Positions 44,101-52,287 of a stretch of DNA of 64,000 nucleotides are shown here, piece after piece. Source of the DNA: Stenotrophomonas sp. UBA2124 (GTDB lineage: Bacteria; Pseudomonadota; Gammaproteobacteria; Xanthomonadales; Xanthomonadaceae). The position numbers and the translations under genes were made by a program. The stretch's first letter is position 1, and each line of letters begins with the position of its first letter. The notes under the pieces are model-generated. The model was not told the DNA's origin. It was given only the letters and a program-made list of their open reading frames with translations, and did no database searches. The stretch covers positions 186,918 through 250,917 of the forward strand of contig DCXY01000049.1 in the NCBI GenBank assembly GCA_002329155.1, in the 5' to 3' direction.

Positions 44101-44376
44101 GCGCAGCGCCGCTTCGGCCGTAAACGAACCACGCACTTCCGGAGCATCCAGCCCGCGCACGATATTGGCGCCGGCATACACCACCTGCATGCCCGTCTGC
44201 AGTGCGAACTGATCCAGAGCCGCGTGCAGCGGCTGCGCATCGATGGCCACATCCACCAACGCCTGCTGCGCCTTTGCCTGTGACGCCGAAGCCTGCGGCG
44301 TGGCCGCCAGGCCCGATGCTGCCCCACCCATCAGCAGTGCCACGGCCACAGCCTGACACAGAACTCCACGATTCAT
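41140..44376 (-). CDS. TonB-dependent receptor with STN signalling domain
   Basis: A 1078-residue outer-membrane receptor/transducer. The start at 44376 gives a normal signal peptide (VLCQAVAVALLMGGAASGLAA). An STN domain follows (about 40-115: IDAQPLHAALDQFALQTGMQ), which contacts the FecR-like anti-sigma. Then come a TonB-box-like stretch (LETIIVTGTKLR), the plug (SVNLRGLGSGATLVLVNGRR) and a large barrel ending in GRVLYLDIKKEF. The large-barrel type is often used for oligosaccharides or peptides. It lies 247 bases after the fecR-like gene. Confidence 0.92.
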   Translation of the reverse strand: MNRGVLCQAVAVALLMGGAASGLAATPQASASQAKAQQALVDVAIDAQPLHAALDQFALQTGMQVVYAGANIVRGLDAPEVRGSFTAEAALRRLLQDTGLQYELVNAHTVSLRRPPASRQAAEVTPPASVGVAAGAEVHVQSVKVADLETIIVTGTKLRNIDPASPLIMIDAQQIEMGGYSSIDDVLRHLPQNFSSRNSTSVAMGESEFGDSFRAKSTVGASSVNLRGLGSGATLVLVNGRRVAGSAQGQGAFTDISSIPLAQVERIEVLTDGASAIYGADAVAGVVNIVLKKSYEGTLVQARYEDSSTGADASRLDLAHTFGWASGYITASGSFRKSKPADTSRFIHVGPGGLGDFTDLGGVNGRIPDLGQPGVVFSALNLGYGMYFAGAPLGIIPGGQDGTSLRPADLLAYDAAKSPSSYWTPRIGPQIVTPSLRIAGEQQLGGGLTLSYGGSYAKQRNERYWNPIPYDFGFISAGATTFVPKTNIHNHFGQDLMVGYSYEREFAGMTFSEEQRQTNTNVNLGLDGKLPWSDNWEFELGYNDSRERGRSDSLVGTGGLSLLGNDSRLTEFVNKINVFGDGSNAAVVDANRELLKALVSRYQSNFDSHLRDADVLVRGNLFTLPGGKAQLVMGGQGRDERYHMSTTLGGLTEANADRRVHALYGELGMPLFKDLPGVKELTLTLAARHESFDQQGGTTVVNQAYDWFGSDPNDLVNLVALGGFDLHKLTGATAGDMPYQEGEPARLKRSYSNTSRQARLAWKPIEELRLRATWGQSFLTPQALQQFGQDSVQLATYAVLFNGGQIPPGVSSIISLNGPNANLKPQLATVRTLGFDYSPAFVGGLTVAATYNDTRFRNYIGDPLAGMSYADIFSDISKMPKEAFTMGENGVLLWDARQVNFLGRRSRSIDGSIDYGFDNSLGAWTLRLNAVRTLRLEARTLPSFPTVVFSDSEFGPSKWAGDLFVGWNRGNWSASAGAHHSSAFRVLYPMSGLATVFNNWTPDNPNPRRHAASYTTADFQVGYNWQRSAGWLGGTTLRLGVQNAFDRGFPFVDNQYGFISNRVNVRGRVLYLDIKKEF

Positions 44377-44623
44377 GTATTTGCTACGCACGCCAGTCCC
44401 CCCCGCAATACACCATGGCCGCCCCTGGACTCTTTCCCCGAGCCGGGGTCCTTGTATTGCTTGTGTGTCGAGGAGTGCGAAAAGGGTAGTGGCAAACAAG
44501 AAATATTTTCTGATAGCCGAAAGTGCAGCAGGCATGACGCTTCAAACCCGTTTCAAAAATGCCGGCTCGTACCGCCCATGCCCCCGGCCCTCGCCACCAC
44601 ACACACGCCGCCACGCGGCCACA

Positions 44624-45829
44624 TCACTGCAGCTTCGATGCCTGCGCCGATGACAGGCGCACCTTCGCCAGGTCGCCTTCGCGGGTGACACTCAGGCGCG
44701 AGCAGCAGGCCAAAAATTCAAGAAACGAGGCCGAATCGCGCGGGTTGAATACACCGCTATAGCGCTGCAGGCCGGCTGCCTCGCCTTCCACGACAATCTG
44801 CACGGTGTTGTAGCGATTGAACTCGGCCGCCACATCGGCAAGCGTGTCGTCGTGGAAGATCAGCCGCGGTGGCAATGCACTGTCGCCGGTGCTGCGCTCG
44901 ACGGTGCCAAGAGCGAGCTCGCGCCCGTTATGGGTAATGTGCGCGCTCTCGCCAGCGGCAAGGTTGCGGGCGTCCGCCAACGCAATCACCTGCACCCCCG
45001 GGCGCTGGATGGCTGCAGCCTGCCCCTGCTGCCAGGAGCGCAGCCATGCATCCAGGCCATCACCAAGCGCAGCCATATGGCCACTGGTGAGCTTCACCAC
45101 GCCCTCGGTCACCGCCACCACCGTTCCCGAGGGCAGGCGGTTCACACGGAACTGCGTGCCTACGGCCTGGATGGTGCTGGCACCGGCATGCACGCGGAAC
45201 GGCCGCGATTTGTCGTGCGCCACCTTGAAGTCTGCCTCACCGGCACGCAGGCGGATGTTGCGGGTCTGCGAGGAAAGCTGCACCTCGATGCTCGAACTGG
45301 GGGCCATCGTCACCACCGAGCCGTCGGCCAGCTTGATCACGCGCTGCTCGCCGAGCGCGGAGACATATGAGGTGCCCTGCTCGGCCGAGCGCCAACCCAG
45401 CCACGCCCCACCGGCGACGAACAATGCCAGGCCGGCGGCCAATGCAGCTCCAGCTGCCGTTGGCCGCCGGCGCGCACGCAGGTTCGCCCCCGCCTGCGGG
45501 CGCCCGGCAACCGGCGCCTCACGCAACGGCACCACGTTGTCCTCGGCCCTGGCCTGGGCAATCACTGCTTCGATGTCGAAGCCGTCCAGAACGCCCGGCG
45601 CTGCCAGCTCACGCTCCAGCATGCTGGCCATCAGCAGCTCGCGCAGGTGCAGTGGTGAGGCCTGTACCCAGGCCATGAACCCGGCACGGTCCTCGGCCGA
45701 AGGATCACCGTTCATGACCTGCAGCCACTCGGCCGCCTCGCGTGCGGCGCGCTCGAGCCGATCCTGCTCTGTTGTCCTGTAGATCTTCATGCGTTTGCTC
45801 ACCAGCCGCAGCCGGTTGATTCCTCTCAT
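44624..45829 (-). CDS. FecR-type anti-sigma factor / signal transducer
   Basis: A 401-residue single-pass membrane protein. The cytoplasmic DUF4880-like domain (EAAEWLQVMNGDPSAEDRAGF) binds the sigma factor. One helix (about 124-144) leads to the periplasmic FecR domain (RVIKLADGSVVTMAPSSSIEV) and a C-terminal STN-like domain (LADVAAEFNRYNTVQIVVEG). The ATG overlaps the sigma gene's stop (ATGA), which supports the long start. The following 247-base gap before the receptor contains an AT-rich stretch (about 44495-44525) that may hold a promoter. Confidence 0.92.
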   Translation of the reverse strand: MRGINRLRLVSKRMKIYRTTEQDRLERAAREAAEWLQVMNGDPSAEDRAGFMAWVQASPLHLRELLMASMLERELAAPGVLDGFDIEAVIAQARAEDNVVPLREAPVAGRPQAGANLRARRRPTAAGAALAAGLALFVAGGAWLGWRSAEQGTSYVSALGEQRVIKLADGSVVTMAPSSSIEVQLSSQTRNIRLRAGEADFKVAHDKSRPFRVHAGASTIQAVGTQFRVNRLPSGTVVAVTEGVVKLTSGHMAALGDGLDAWLRSWQQGQAAAIQRPGVQVIALADARNLAAGESAHITHNGRELALGTVERSTGDSALPPRLIFHDDTLADVAAEFNRYNTVQIVVEGEAAGLQRYSGVFNPRDSASFLEFLACCSRLSVTREGDLAKVRLSSAQASKLQ

Positions 45830-46356
45830 CGTTCTAGGCTGGCGCGGACATGCGCCAGGGCCTGCACGCTGTACTTCTTCACCGTATGCAGGCTCAGGCC
45901 GAGCTTTTCGGCAATCTGCGCCTGCGTCAAACCGTCACGCCGCTCCAGCAGCAGCACGGCCAGATGCTTGGCCGACAGCTGCCGCAGGGCCTCGCTGACA
46001 TGCCGCTCCAGATATGCGCCACCTTCCATGGATGGCCCGTCTGCATGGCTGCCCTCTTCATTCATGGACGCATCCACTGCCGATGAGTCGAACACGACCT
46101 TGCTTTTCTGGCCGCGCATGTTGAATTCGCTGGCCACATGCGATACCACGCCATAGATGTAGGCCAGCGGGTTGCGCACCTTGTCCGCATCATCCACGCG
46201 CAGCAGGCGCAGGTAGACCTCCTGGACCAGATCATCCAGATCCTCCGAGCGCCACGCCCGGCGCCTCAGAAAGGCGCGCAGCTGCCTGCCGTACTGGCCA
46301 ACGGCCGCCACCGCGACTGCATGGGCCTCGGCTGTCGGCTTCACACTTTTCATCAT
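45826..46356 (-). CDS. ECF sigma factor, FecI type
   Basis: A 176-residue sigma factor with region 2 (RSEDLDDLVQEVYLRLLRV and NPLAYIYGVVSHVASEF) and region 4 (SAKHLAVLLLERRDGLTQAQ and KLGLSLHTVKKYSVQALAHVR). I chose the start at the tandem ATG codons 46356/46353. It heads the unit fecI-fecR-receptor-redoxin-dsbD-M16-M16, and should be released by FecR when the receptor binds its ligand. Confidence 0.9.
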   Translation of the reverse strand: MMKSVKPTAEAHAVAVAAVGQYGRQLRAFLRRRAWRSEDLDDLVQEVYLRLLRVDDADKVRNPLAYIYGVVSHVASEFNMRGQKSKVVFDSSAVDASMNEEGSHADGPSMEGGAYLERHVSEALRQLSAKHLAVLLLERRDGLTQAQIAEKLGLSLHTVKKYSVQALAHVRASLER

Positions 46357-46676
46357 TTCCGGATACCTGCTGCAACACGCCCCGCCGGCAACAGCCCGTC
46401 GAATCGCTCCCACCTGAAACCTGTCGCCCACACACGGATGAGCGACGCCCACTGCAGTAGTGTGCCGGAAGGGGCGATTTGGGTACTTTTCATTTTCCCG
46501 GCCCCAGACCGGGCAGCTGCCCGGCCCCGGCAAAGGCCCCGGCGGCGTCCGCGCCCACGCCGCATGCGGGGCGGCTGAGGCAGCGGCCAAAACCGGCCCC
46601 CAGCGCCTATCATTCATGGGTCGCACGCCCGCCACAGCTGCCAGACACTCAAGAATTGCCCGAACAAGAGCCCCAA
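46357..46676. other. Divergent intergenic region between the ECF sigma gene and mutS
   Basis: A 320-base gap that must hold promoters for both the leftward sigma gene and rightward mutS. It is GC-rich and proline/alanine-like in every frame, with no small gene I can support. I see no clear Fur box or repeat. A long in-frame extension of mutS to 46479 is open but does not look like MutS sequence. Confidence 0.5.
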
Positions 46677-49280
46677 GTGACTGATACGAATAAGAAAAAA
46701 GACGAACAGCAGCATACCCCGCTGATGAAGCAGTTTTTCGCGGCCAAGGCCGATTACCCGGACCTGCTGCTGTTCTTCCGGATGGGCGATTTCTACGAGC
46801 TGTTCTACGACGACGCGCGCAAGGCCGCGCGGCTGCTGGACATCACCCTGACCCAGCGCGGCAGTTCCGGCGGTGCGCCGATTCCGATGGCCGGTGTGCC
46901 GGTGCATGCCTACGAGGGCTATCTGGCGCGGCTGGTGGCGCTGGGTGAATCCGTGGCGATCTGCGAACAGATCGGCGACCCGGCGCTGGCCAAGGGGCTG
47001 GTCGAACGCAAGGTGGTGCGCATCGTCACCCCCGGTACCGTCACCGACGAGGCGCTACTGGACGAGCGCCGCGACACCCTGCTGATGGCACTGTCGCGCA
47101 GCAAGGCCGGCTATGGGCTGGCCTGGGCCGATCTGGCCGGTGGCCGCTTCCTGGTCAACGAGGTGGAAACCGACGACGCGCTGGAGGCCGAGCTGGCACG
47201 CCTGGAACCAGCCGAGCTGCTGGTACCCGACGAAGAGGACTGGCCGGAATTCCTGCGCCAGCGCAGTGGCGTGCGCCGTCGTGCGCCCTGGTTGTTTGAC
47301 GCCGACAGTGGCCGCCGCCAGCTGTTGAACTTCTTCAAGCTGCACGACCTGAGCGGCTTCGGCATCGACGACAAGCCGCGTGCTACCGCCGCTGCCGGTG
47401 CGCTGCTGGGGTATGTCGAGGAAACCCAGAAGCAGCGCCTGCCGCACCTGACCTCCATCGCAATGGAAAACGCAGGTGAAGCCATCGCGATGAACGCGGC
47501 CACGCGCCGTCACCTGGAGCTGGACACGCGTGTGGACGGCGACACCCGCAACACGCTGCTGGGCGTGCTGGACAGCACGGTCTCGCCGATGGGCGGCCGC
47601 CTGCTGCGGCGCTGGCTACACCGCCCGCTGCGCCTGCGCACCGTGCTGCAGCAGCGCCACCACGCCGTCGCCACGCTGATCGACCAGGGCACCGATGCCG
47701 ACCTGCGCGAAGCATTCCGTGCACTGGGCGACATTGAACGCATCCTCACCCGCATGGCGCTGCGCTCGGCGCGCCCGCGCGATTTCTCCACCCTGCGTGA
47801 CGGCTTGGGCCAGCTGCCCGCCATCGCCGCATACCTGCAGCCGCTGGATTCGCCGCGCCTGCAACAGCTGTGCAGCGAACTGGGTTCGCACGACGAAAGC
47901 GCGCAGCTGCTGGCCGGCGCCATCGCCGAGCAGCCGCCGCTGAAGTTGTCCGATGGCGGGGTGATAGCCGAAGGCTTCGATGCAGAGCTGGACGAACTGC
48001 GCCGTCTGTCCACCAACGCCGACCAGTTCCTGATCGACCTGGAAGCACGCGAGCGCGAAAGCAGCGGCATCGCCACGCTCAAGGTCGGCTACAACCGCGT
48101 GCATGGTTACTACATCGAAATCAGCAAGGGCCAGGCCGACAAGGCGCCCGTGCATTACACGCGCCGGCAGACGCTGACCAATGCCGAACGCTACATCACC
48201 GAGGAGCTGAAGAGCTTCGAGGACAAGGTGCTGTCCGCGCGCGAGCGTTCGCTCAGCCGCGAGAAGCTGCTGTACGAAGGCCTGCTGGACAGCATCGGCA
48301 CGCATCTGGAGCCACTCAAACGCTGCGCCGCCGCGCTCAGCGAACTGGATGTACTGGCCGCCTTCGCCGAGCGTGCGCAGGCGCTGGACTGGTCGCAGCC
48401 CGAGCTGCAGGAAGCACCCTGCCTGTGCATCGAGCGTGGCCGCCATCCGGTGGTCGAAGCCGTGCGTGATGCACCCTTCGAGCCGAACGATCTGGACCTG
48501 CACCCCGATCGCCGCATGCTGGTCATCACCGGCCCGAACATGGGCGGTAAATCCACATACATGCGGCAGAACGCATTGATCGTGCTGCTGGCGCATATCG
48601 GCAGCTTCGTGCCGGCCAGCCGCGCGCGGATCGGCCCGATCGACCGCATCCTGACCCGCATCGGTGCGGGTGACGATCTGGCAAAGGGCCAGTCCACCTT
48701 CATGGTGGAAATGGCGGAGACCAGCTACATCCTGCACCACGCCACCGCGAATTCTCTGGTGCTGATGGATGAGATCGGGCGCGGCACTTCAACCTACGAC
48801 GGCCTTGCGCTTGCCGACGCGGTGGCACGTCACCTCGCCTACCAGAACCGCTGCTACACGCTGTTTGCCACGCACTACTTCGAGTTGACCGCGCTGGCCG
48901 ATGAAAGCCATGAAGGTGGCCCCAGCGGCATCGCCAACGTGCATCTGGATGCGGTGGAACATGGCGAGAGTCTGGTGTTCATGCACGCGGTGAAGGACGG
49001 CCCGGCCAACCGAAGCTTCGGCCTGCAGGTGGCCGCGCTGGCGGGCCTGCCGCGCGCCACCGTGGCGCAGGCACGCAGGCGCCTTGCCGAGCTGGAACAG
49101 CGCGGTGGCGAGACGCAGAGTGCGTCAATGGCACCGCAGGCGTTGGACGCGCCGCAGCAGTTTGGTCTGTTTGCAGCGCCAAGTTCGGCGGCGCTGGATG
49201 CACTGCAGGCGCTGGAACCGGACGAGCTGACGCCGAAGCAGGCGTTGGAGGCGTTGTACCGGGTGAAGTCCTTGCTGTAG
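46677..49280 (+). CDS. mutS: DNA mismatch repair protein MutS
   Basis: The mismatch-recognition ATPase, 867 residues from GTG 46677. That start gives VTDTNKKKDEQQHTPLMKQ, the normal MutS head. The mismatch-binding Phe-x-Glu motif is in MGDFYELFYDDARKA. The clamp and lever domains follow. The ATPase has Walker A GPNMGGKSTYMRQ (near residue 620), the Walker B region LVLMDEIGRGTSTYDG and TLFATHYFEL. The C-terminal tail ends in the tetramerisation-like ELTPKQALEALYRVKSLL. It is complete, so mismatch repair is expected to be intact in this strain. Confidence 0.96.
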   Translation: MTDTNKKKDEQQHTPLMKQFFAAKADYPDLLLFFRMGDFYELFYDDARKAARLLDITLTQRGSSGGAPIPMAGVPVHAYEGYLARLVALGESVAICEQIGDPALAKGLVERKVVRIVTPGTVTDEALLDERRDTLLMALSRSKAGYGLAWADLAGGRFLVNEVETDDALEAELARLEPAELLVPDEEDWPEFLRQRSGVRRRAPWLFDADSGRRQLLNFFKLHDLSGFGIDDKPRATAAAGALLGYVEETQKQRLPHLTSIAMENAGEAIAMNAATRRHLELDTRVDGDTRNTLLGVLDSTVSPMGGRLLRRWLHRPLRLRTVLQQRHHAVATLIDQGTDADLREAFRALGDIERILTRMALRSARPRDFSTLRDGLGQLPAIAAYLQPLDSPRLQQLCSELGSHDESAQLLAGAIAEQPPLKLSDGGVIAEGFDAELDELRRLSTNADQFLIDLEARERESSGIATLKVGYNRVHGYYIEISKGQADKAPVHYTRRQTLTNAERYITEELKSFEDKVLSARERSLSREKLLYEGLLDSIGTHLEPLKRCAAALSELDVLAAFAERAQALDWSQPELQEAPCLCIERGRHPVVEAVRDAPFEPNDLDLHPDRRMLVITGPNMGGKSTYMRQNALIVLLAHIGSFVPASRARIGPIDRILTRIGAGDDLAKGQSTFMVEMAETSYILHHATANSLVLMDEIGRGTSTYDGLALADAVARHLAYQNRCYTLFATHYFELTALADESHEGGPSGIANVHLDAVEHGESLVFMHAVKDGPANRSFGLQVAALAGLPRATVAQARRRLAELEQRGGETQSASMAPQALDAPQQFGLFAAPSSAALDALQALEPDELTPKQALEALYRVKSLL

Positions 49281-49696
49281 TCGCGGTCGAAGAGCCTACC
49301 CCTCCCCGGCCCTCCCCTTCGCGTTGCGAAAGGGAGGGAGACAAGCAGCTGCCCCATGACCCACCCCTCCCTTGGGCGCAGCCCAGGGGAGGGTTGGGGA
49401 GGGGTGCTTTCCGCGAAATGCCATTCACGCTGACCAGTGCTACTGCAAAGAACTACCCCTCCCCGGCCCTCCCCTTCGCTTCGCGAAAGGGAGGGGGACA
49501 AGCAACTGCCTCATGACCCGCCCCCTATCCTTCGCTTCGCGAAAGGTAAGGAAACAAGTGTTGTCCACCGGTGACGGCAGCCCATAGCCCGCAGTCATTC
49601 CAACAGATGCCCGCAGAGCGCGGCGCTCCGGAATCCAGGGTCGGGCACGAGCCAGTACCGCCACCAGAGGTACGGCCAATGCCCGCATCCTGAACA
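49281..49696. repeat. Repeat-rich gap downstream of mutS
   Basis: A stretch of about 66 bases at 49297-49362 (TACCCCTCCCCGG ... GACC) recurs at 49454-49519, 157 bases later, with few differences. A shorter third piece (CCTTCGCTTCGCGAAAGG) lies near 49530. Each copy has an internal hairpin around TTCGC-GCGAA. Another hairpin (CCTCCCTTGGGC/GCCCAGGGGAGG) lies at about 49366-49392. No gene is seen. The remainder to 49806 holds the catalase promoter. Confidence 0.75.
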
Positions 49697-49733
49697 ATAG
49701 ATGCCAGCTATCGAATGAAACGGATCATTCGAT
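49697..49733 (+). promoter_or_regulatory. OxyR-type operator upstream of the catalase gene
   Basis: ATAGATGCCAGCTAT (49697-49711) matches the OxyR half-site ATAG-nTnnnAn-CTAT at every defined base. Seven bases later a weaker second half-site (AACGGATCATTCGAT, 49719-49733) completes the 37-base layout. The downstream TATCTA (49734-49739) could be a -10 element. This predicts peroxide induction of the catalase. Confidence 0.7.
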
Positions 49734-49806
49734 TATCTATTTCGTCAATGGATGGCTAAAGTCGGGTCATCACGTTCTTTCCCCCGAGCCAGCTGGAGCC
49801 AGCCCG

Positions 49807-51450
49807 ATGAGCAGCAACGACACCAAGCCCACCTGCCCGTATCACAGCGCCCCCTCGCCCGAGCAGGCCGCGCAGGCACAACGCGATACCAGCACCACGC
49901 CCAAGCAGAAGCACGGCGATTACCCGGTGACGCCCATGACCACCGCCTTCGGCGCGCCGGTGGTGGACAACCAGAACAGCAAGACCGCAGGCCCGCGCGG
50001 CCCGCTGTTGATGGAAGACGTGTGGCTGCTGGAAAAGCTGGCCAACCTCAACCGCGAAGTGATCCCCGAGCGGCGCATGCACGCCAAGGGTTCCGGTGCG
50101 TTCGGCACCTTCACCGTCACCCATGACATCAGCAAGTACACCCGCGCCAAGATCTTCTCGCAGGTTGGCAAGAAGACCGAAATGTTTGCCCGCTTCACCA
50201 CCGTGGCCGGCGAGCGTGGCGCGGCCGATGCCGAGCGCGACATCCGTGGCTTTGCGATGAAGTTCTATACCGAGGAAGGCAACTGGGACCTGGTGGGCAA
50301 CAACACCCCGGTGTTCTTCCTGCGCGACCCGCGCAAGTTCGGCGACCTCAACAAGGCGGTCAAGCGCGACCCGCACACCAACCTGCGCAGCGCACGCAAC
50401 AACTGGGATTTCTGGACCCTGCTGCCGGAAGCACTGATGCAGGTCACCGTGGTGATGAGCGACCGCGGCATTCCGCGCAGCTTCCGCCACATGCATGGCT
50501 TCGGCTCGCACACCTACAGCTTCACCAATGATGCCAATGAGCGTTACTGGGTGAAGTTCCACTTCCACAGCCAGCAGGGCATCGAGGCACTGACCGATGC
50601 ACAGGCCGAGGTGCTGGTGGGCAAGGACCGCGAAAGCCATGGCCGCGATCTGTTCCAGGCCATCGAGCGCGGCGAGTTCCCGAAGTGGAAGCTGTTCGTG
50701 CAGATCATGCCCGAGCTGGAAGCGGAGACCTACCGCTTCCACCCGTTCGACCTGACCAAGGTGTGGCCCAAGAGCGATTACCCGCTGATCGAAGTGGGAG
50801 AGTTCGAGCTCAACCGCAACCCGGACAACTGGTACCAGGATGTGGAGCAGTCTGCCTTCGCACCGAGCAACCTGGTGCCGGGCATCGGCGTGTCGCCGGA
50901 CAAGATGCTGCAGGCGCGCCTGTTTGCCTATTCCGATGCACAGCGTTACCGCCTTGGCGTGAACCACCACCAGATTCCGGTCAATGCCGCGCGTTGCCCG
51001 GTAAACACCAACCACCGCGACGGCACCATGCGCGTGGATGGCAACTATGGCGGCCTGCCGCATTACGAGCCCAACAGCTACGGCCAGTGGCAGGAACAGC
51101 CGCAGTACCGCGAGCCGGCACTGAAGATCCGTGGCGATGCCGACTTCTGGAACTTCCGCGAGGACGACAACGACTACTTCAGCCAGCCCGGCGCGCTGTT
51201 CCGCAGCTACGACGAGGCACAGAAGCAGCGCCTGTTCGACAACACCGCGCGTGCGCTGGGTGATGCGCCGGACTTCATCAAGCAGCGCCATATGGACAAC
51301 TGCAGCAAGGCCGACCCGGCCTACGGTGCGGGCATTGCGGCCGCACTGAAGAAGCTGGCGGACATGCCGCCGGCGGACCCGCTCAAGCCGGCACAGCCGG
51401 AAGCCGCCTACCCGGCCGCCACGCCGGGTGCCGAAGACATCGAGCTGTAA
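49807..51450 (+). CDS. Monofunctional heme catalase
   Basis: A 547-residue cytoplasmic catalase that destroys hydrogen peroxide. The distal histidine is in ERRMHAKGSGAFGTF, the distal asparagine in LVGNNTPVFFLRDP, and the proximal tyrosine ligand in ARLFAYSDAQRYRLG. The size and lack of a C-terminal flavodoxin-like domain place it with small-subunit catalases. An N-terminal extension of about 35 polar residues precedes the core. It has no signal peptide. An OxyR-type site lies 74-110 bases upstream. Confidence 0.95.
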   Translation: MSSNDTKPTCPYHSAPSPEQAAQAQRDTSTTPKQKHGDYPVTPMTTAFGAPVVDNQNSKTAGPRGPLLMEDVWLLEKLANLNREVIPERRMHAKGSGAFGTFTVTHDISKYTRAKIFSQVGKKTEMFARFTTVAGERGAADAERDIRGFAMKFYTEEGNWDLVGNNTPVFFLRDPRKFGDLNKAVKRDPHTNLRSARNNWDFWTLLPEALMQVTVVMSDRGIPRSFRHMHGFGSHTYSFTNDANERYWVKFHFHSQQGIEALTDAQAEVLVGKDRESHGRDLFQAIERGEFPKWKLFVQIMPELEAETYRFHPFDLTKVWPKSDYPLIEVGEFELNRNPDNWYQDVEQSAFAPSNLVPGIGVSPDKMLQARLFAYSDAQRYRLGVNHHQIPVNAARCPVNTNHRDGTMRVDGNYGGLPHYEPNSYGQWQEQPQYREPALKIRGDADFWNFREDDNDYFSQPGALFRSYDEAQKQRLFDNTARALGDAPDFIKQRHMDNCSKADPAYGAGIAAALKKLADMPPADPLKPAQPEAAYPAATPGAEDIEL

Positions 51451-51471
51451 CCCTCACCGCTACTGACCGAT

Positions 51472-51501
51472 GCCGCCCGCTGAACGCGGGCGGCGTTGTT
51501 T
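51472..51501 (+). terminator. Terminator after the catalase gene
   Basis: A perfect nine-pair stem GCCGCCCGC/GCGGGCGGC with a five-base loop, followed by GTTGTTT. It lies 21 bases after the catalase stop. Confidence 0.75.
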
Positions 51502-51583
51502 CCGCAGCCTGCCGGCTGGCACGCGCGCCGCGCCCCAGTCAGGGTTACCATGCCGACGGCTACCCACCGCAAGGATTCGACCC

Positions 51584-52195
51584 ATGAGCCTCACCGACGA
51601 TCTTCTCTCCCAGCTGCAGGGCGCACCGCTGCAGCAGGTTTCCCAGCAGCTAGGTATCAACAACCAGCAGGCCTCCGGCGCCATCAGTGCCGCGCTGCCG
51701 CTGCTGATGGGCGCGCTGGGCAACAACGCCGCCAAGCCGCAGGGAGCTGAAGCCCTGTTCGGCGCACTGCAGAACAACCACAGCGGGCTGGATATCGGCA
51801 GCGTGCTGGGCGCGGTGCTGGGCGGTGGCAACAACAGCCCGGCCGCCAACGGCGCCGGCATCCTTGGCCACATCTTTGGCGGCAACCAGGGCCGTGCCGA
51901 AGCGGGCCTGTCGCAGGCCACCGGCCTGAGCCAGGGCAACTCCAGCCAGTTGCTGAAGATTCTTGCCCCCATCGTGATGGCCTTCATCGCCCAGCGCATG
52001 ATGAGCGGCGGCAACCAGGGCAACGCCTCCGGTCTTGCCCAGATCCTGGGCCAGGAAAAGCAGCAGGTGCAGCAGGCCGGTGGTATCGGTGGCGGCCTGC
52101 TCGGCAGCGTGCTGGACCAGGATGGCGACGGCCAGTTCGGCGTCAGCGACCTGATCAAGCTCGGCAGCGGCCTGCTCGGCAGCGGCAAACGCTGA
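51584..52195 (+). CDS. DUF937 (YidB-like) protein
   Basis: A 203-residue soluble protein rich in glycine, glutamine, asparagine and alanine, with the DUF937 pattern of repeated small-residue helices (GAISAALPLLMGALGNNAA, GSVLGAVLGGGNN, LLKILAPIVMAFIAQRMM). A DQDGDGQFGVSDLIK segment near the end looks like a calcium-binding dockerin/EF-hand-like loop. AAGGAT lies eight bases before the ATG. The family's function is unknown. The gene stands alone between two terminators. Confidence 0.82.
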   Translation: MSLTDDLLSQLQGAPLQQVSQQLGINNQQASGAISAALPLLMGALGNNAAKPQGAEALFGALQNNHSGLDIGSVLGAVLGGGNNSPAANGAGILGHIFGGNQGRAEAGLSQATGLSQGNSSQLLKILAPIVMAFIAQRMMSGGNQGNASGLAQILGQEKQQVQQAGGIGGGLLGSVLDQDGDGQFGVSDLIKLGSGLLGSGKR

Positions 52196-52220
52196 TCCGG
52201 GCCAACAGCTCGAAAACACG

Positions 52221-52251
52221 AAGCGCCACCGCAGGGTGGCGCTTTTTGTTT
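52221..52251 (+). terminator. Intrinsic terminator after the DUF937 gene
   Basis: A ten-pair stem AAGCGCCACC/GGTGGCGCTT with loop GCAG, followed by TTTGTTT. It lies 25 bases past the stop and is a classical rho-independent terminator. Confidence 0.88.
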
Positions 52252-52287
52252 GGGCAGTACCGCACCATGTGCGGTGTGCCACGGCGC

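Noticed and set aside
44377..44535. Longer start of the STN receptor at 44535
   Set aside because: The extension places about 53 residues before the signal peptide that begins at 44376, which would block normal export.
36279..46356. Reading the FecI/FecR/receptor unit as a plain iron-citrate (Fec) system
   Set aside because: The receptor is much larger than FecA and no fecBCDE importer or Fur box is seen; the unit instead continues into redox and peptidase genes.
46479..46676. Upstream extension of mutS to an ATG at 46479
   Set aside because: The added 66 residues are proline/alanine-rich and unlike MutS. The GTG at 46677 gives the normal MutS N-terminus.
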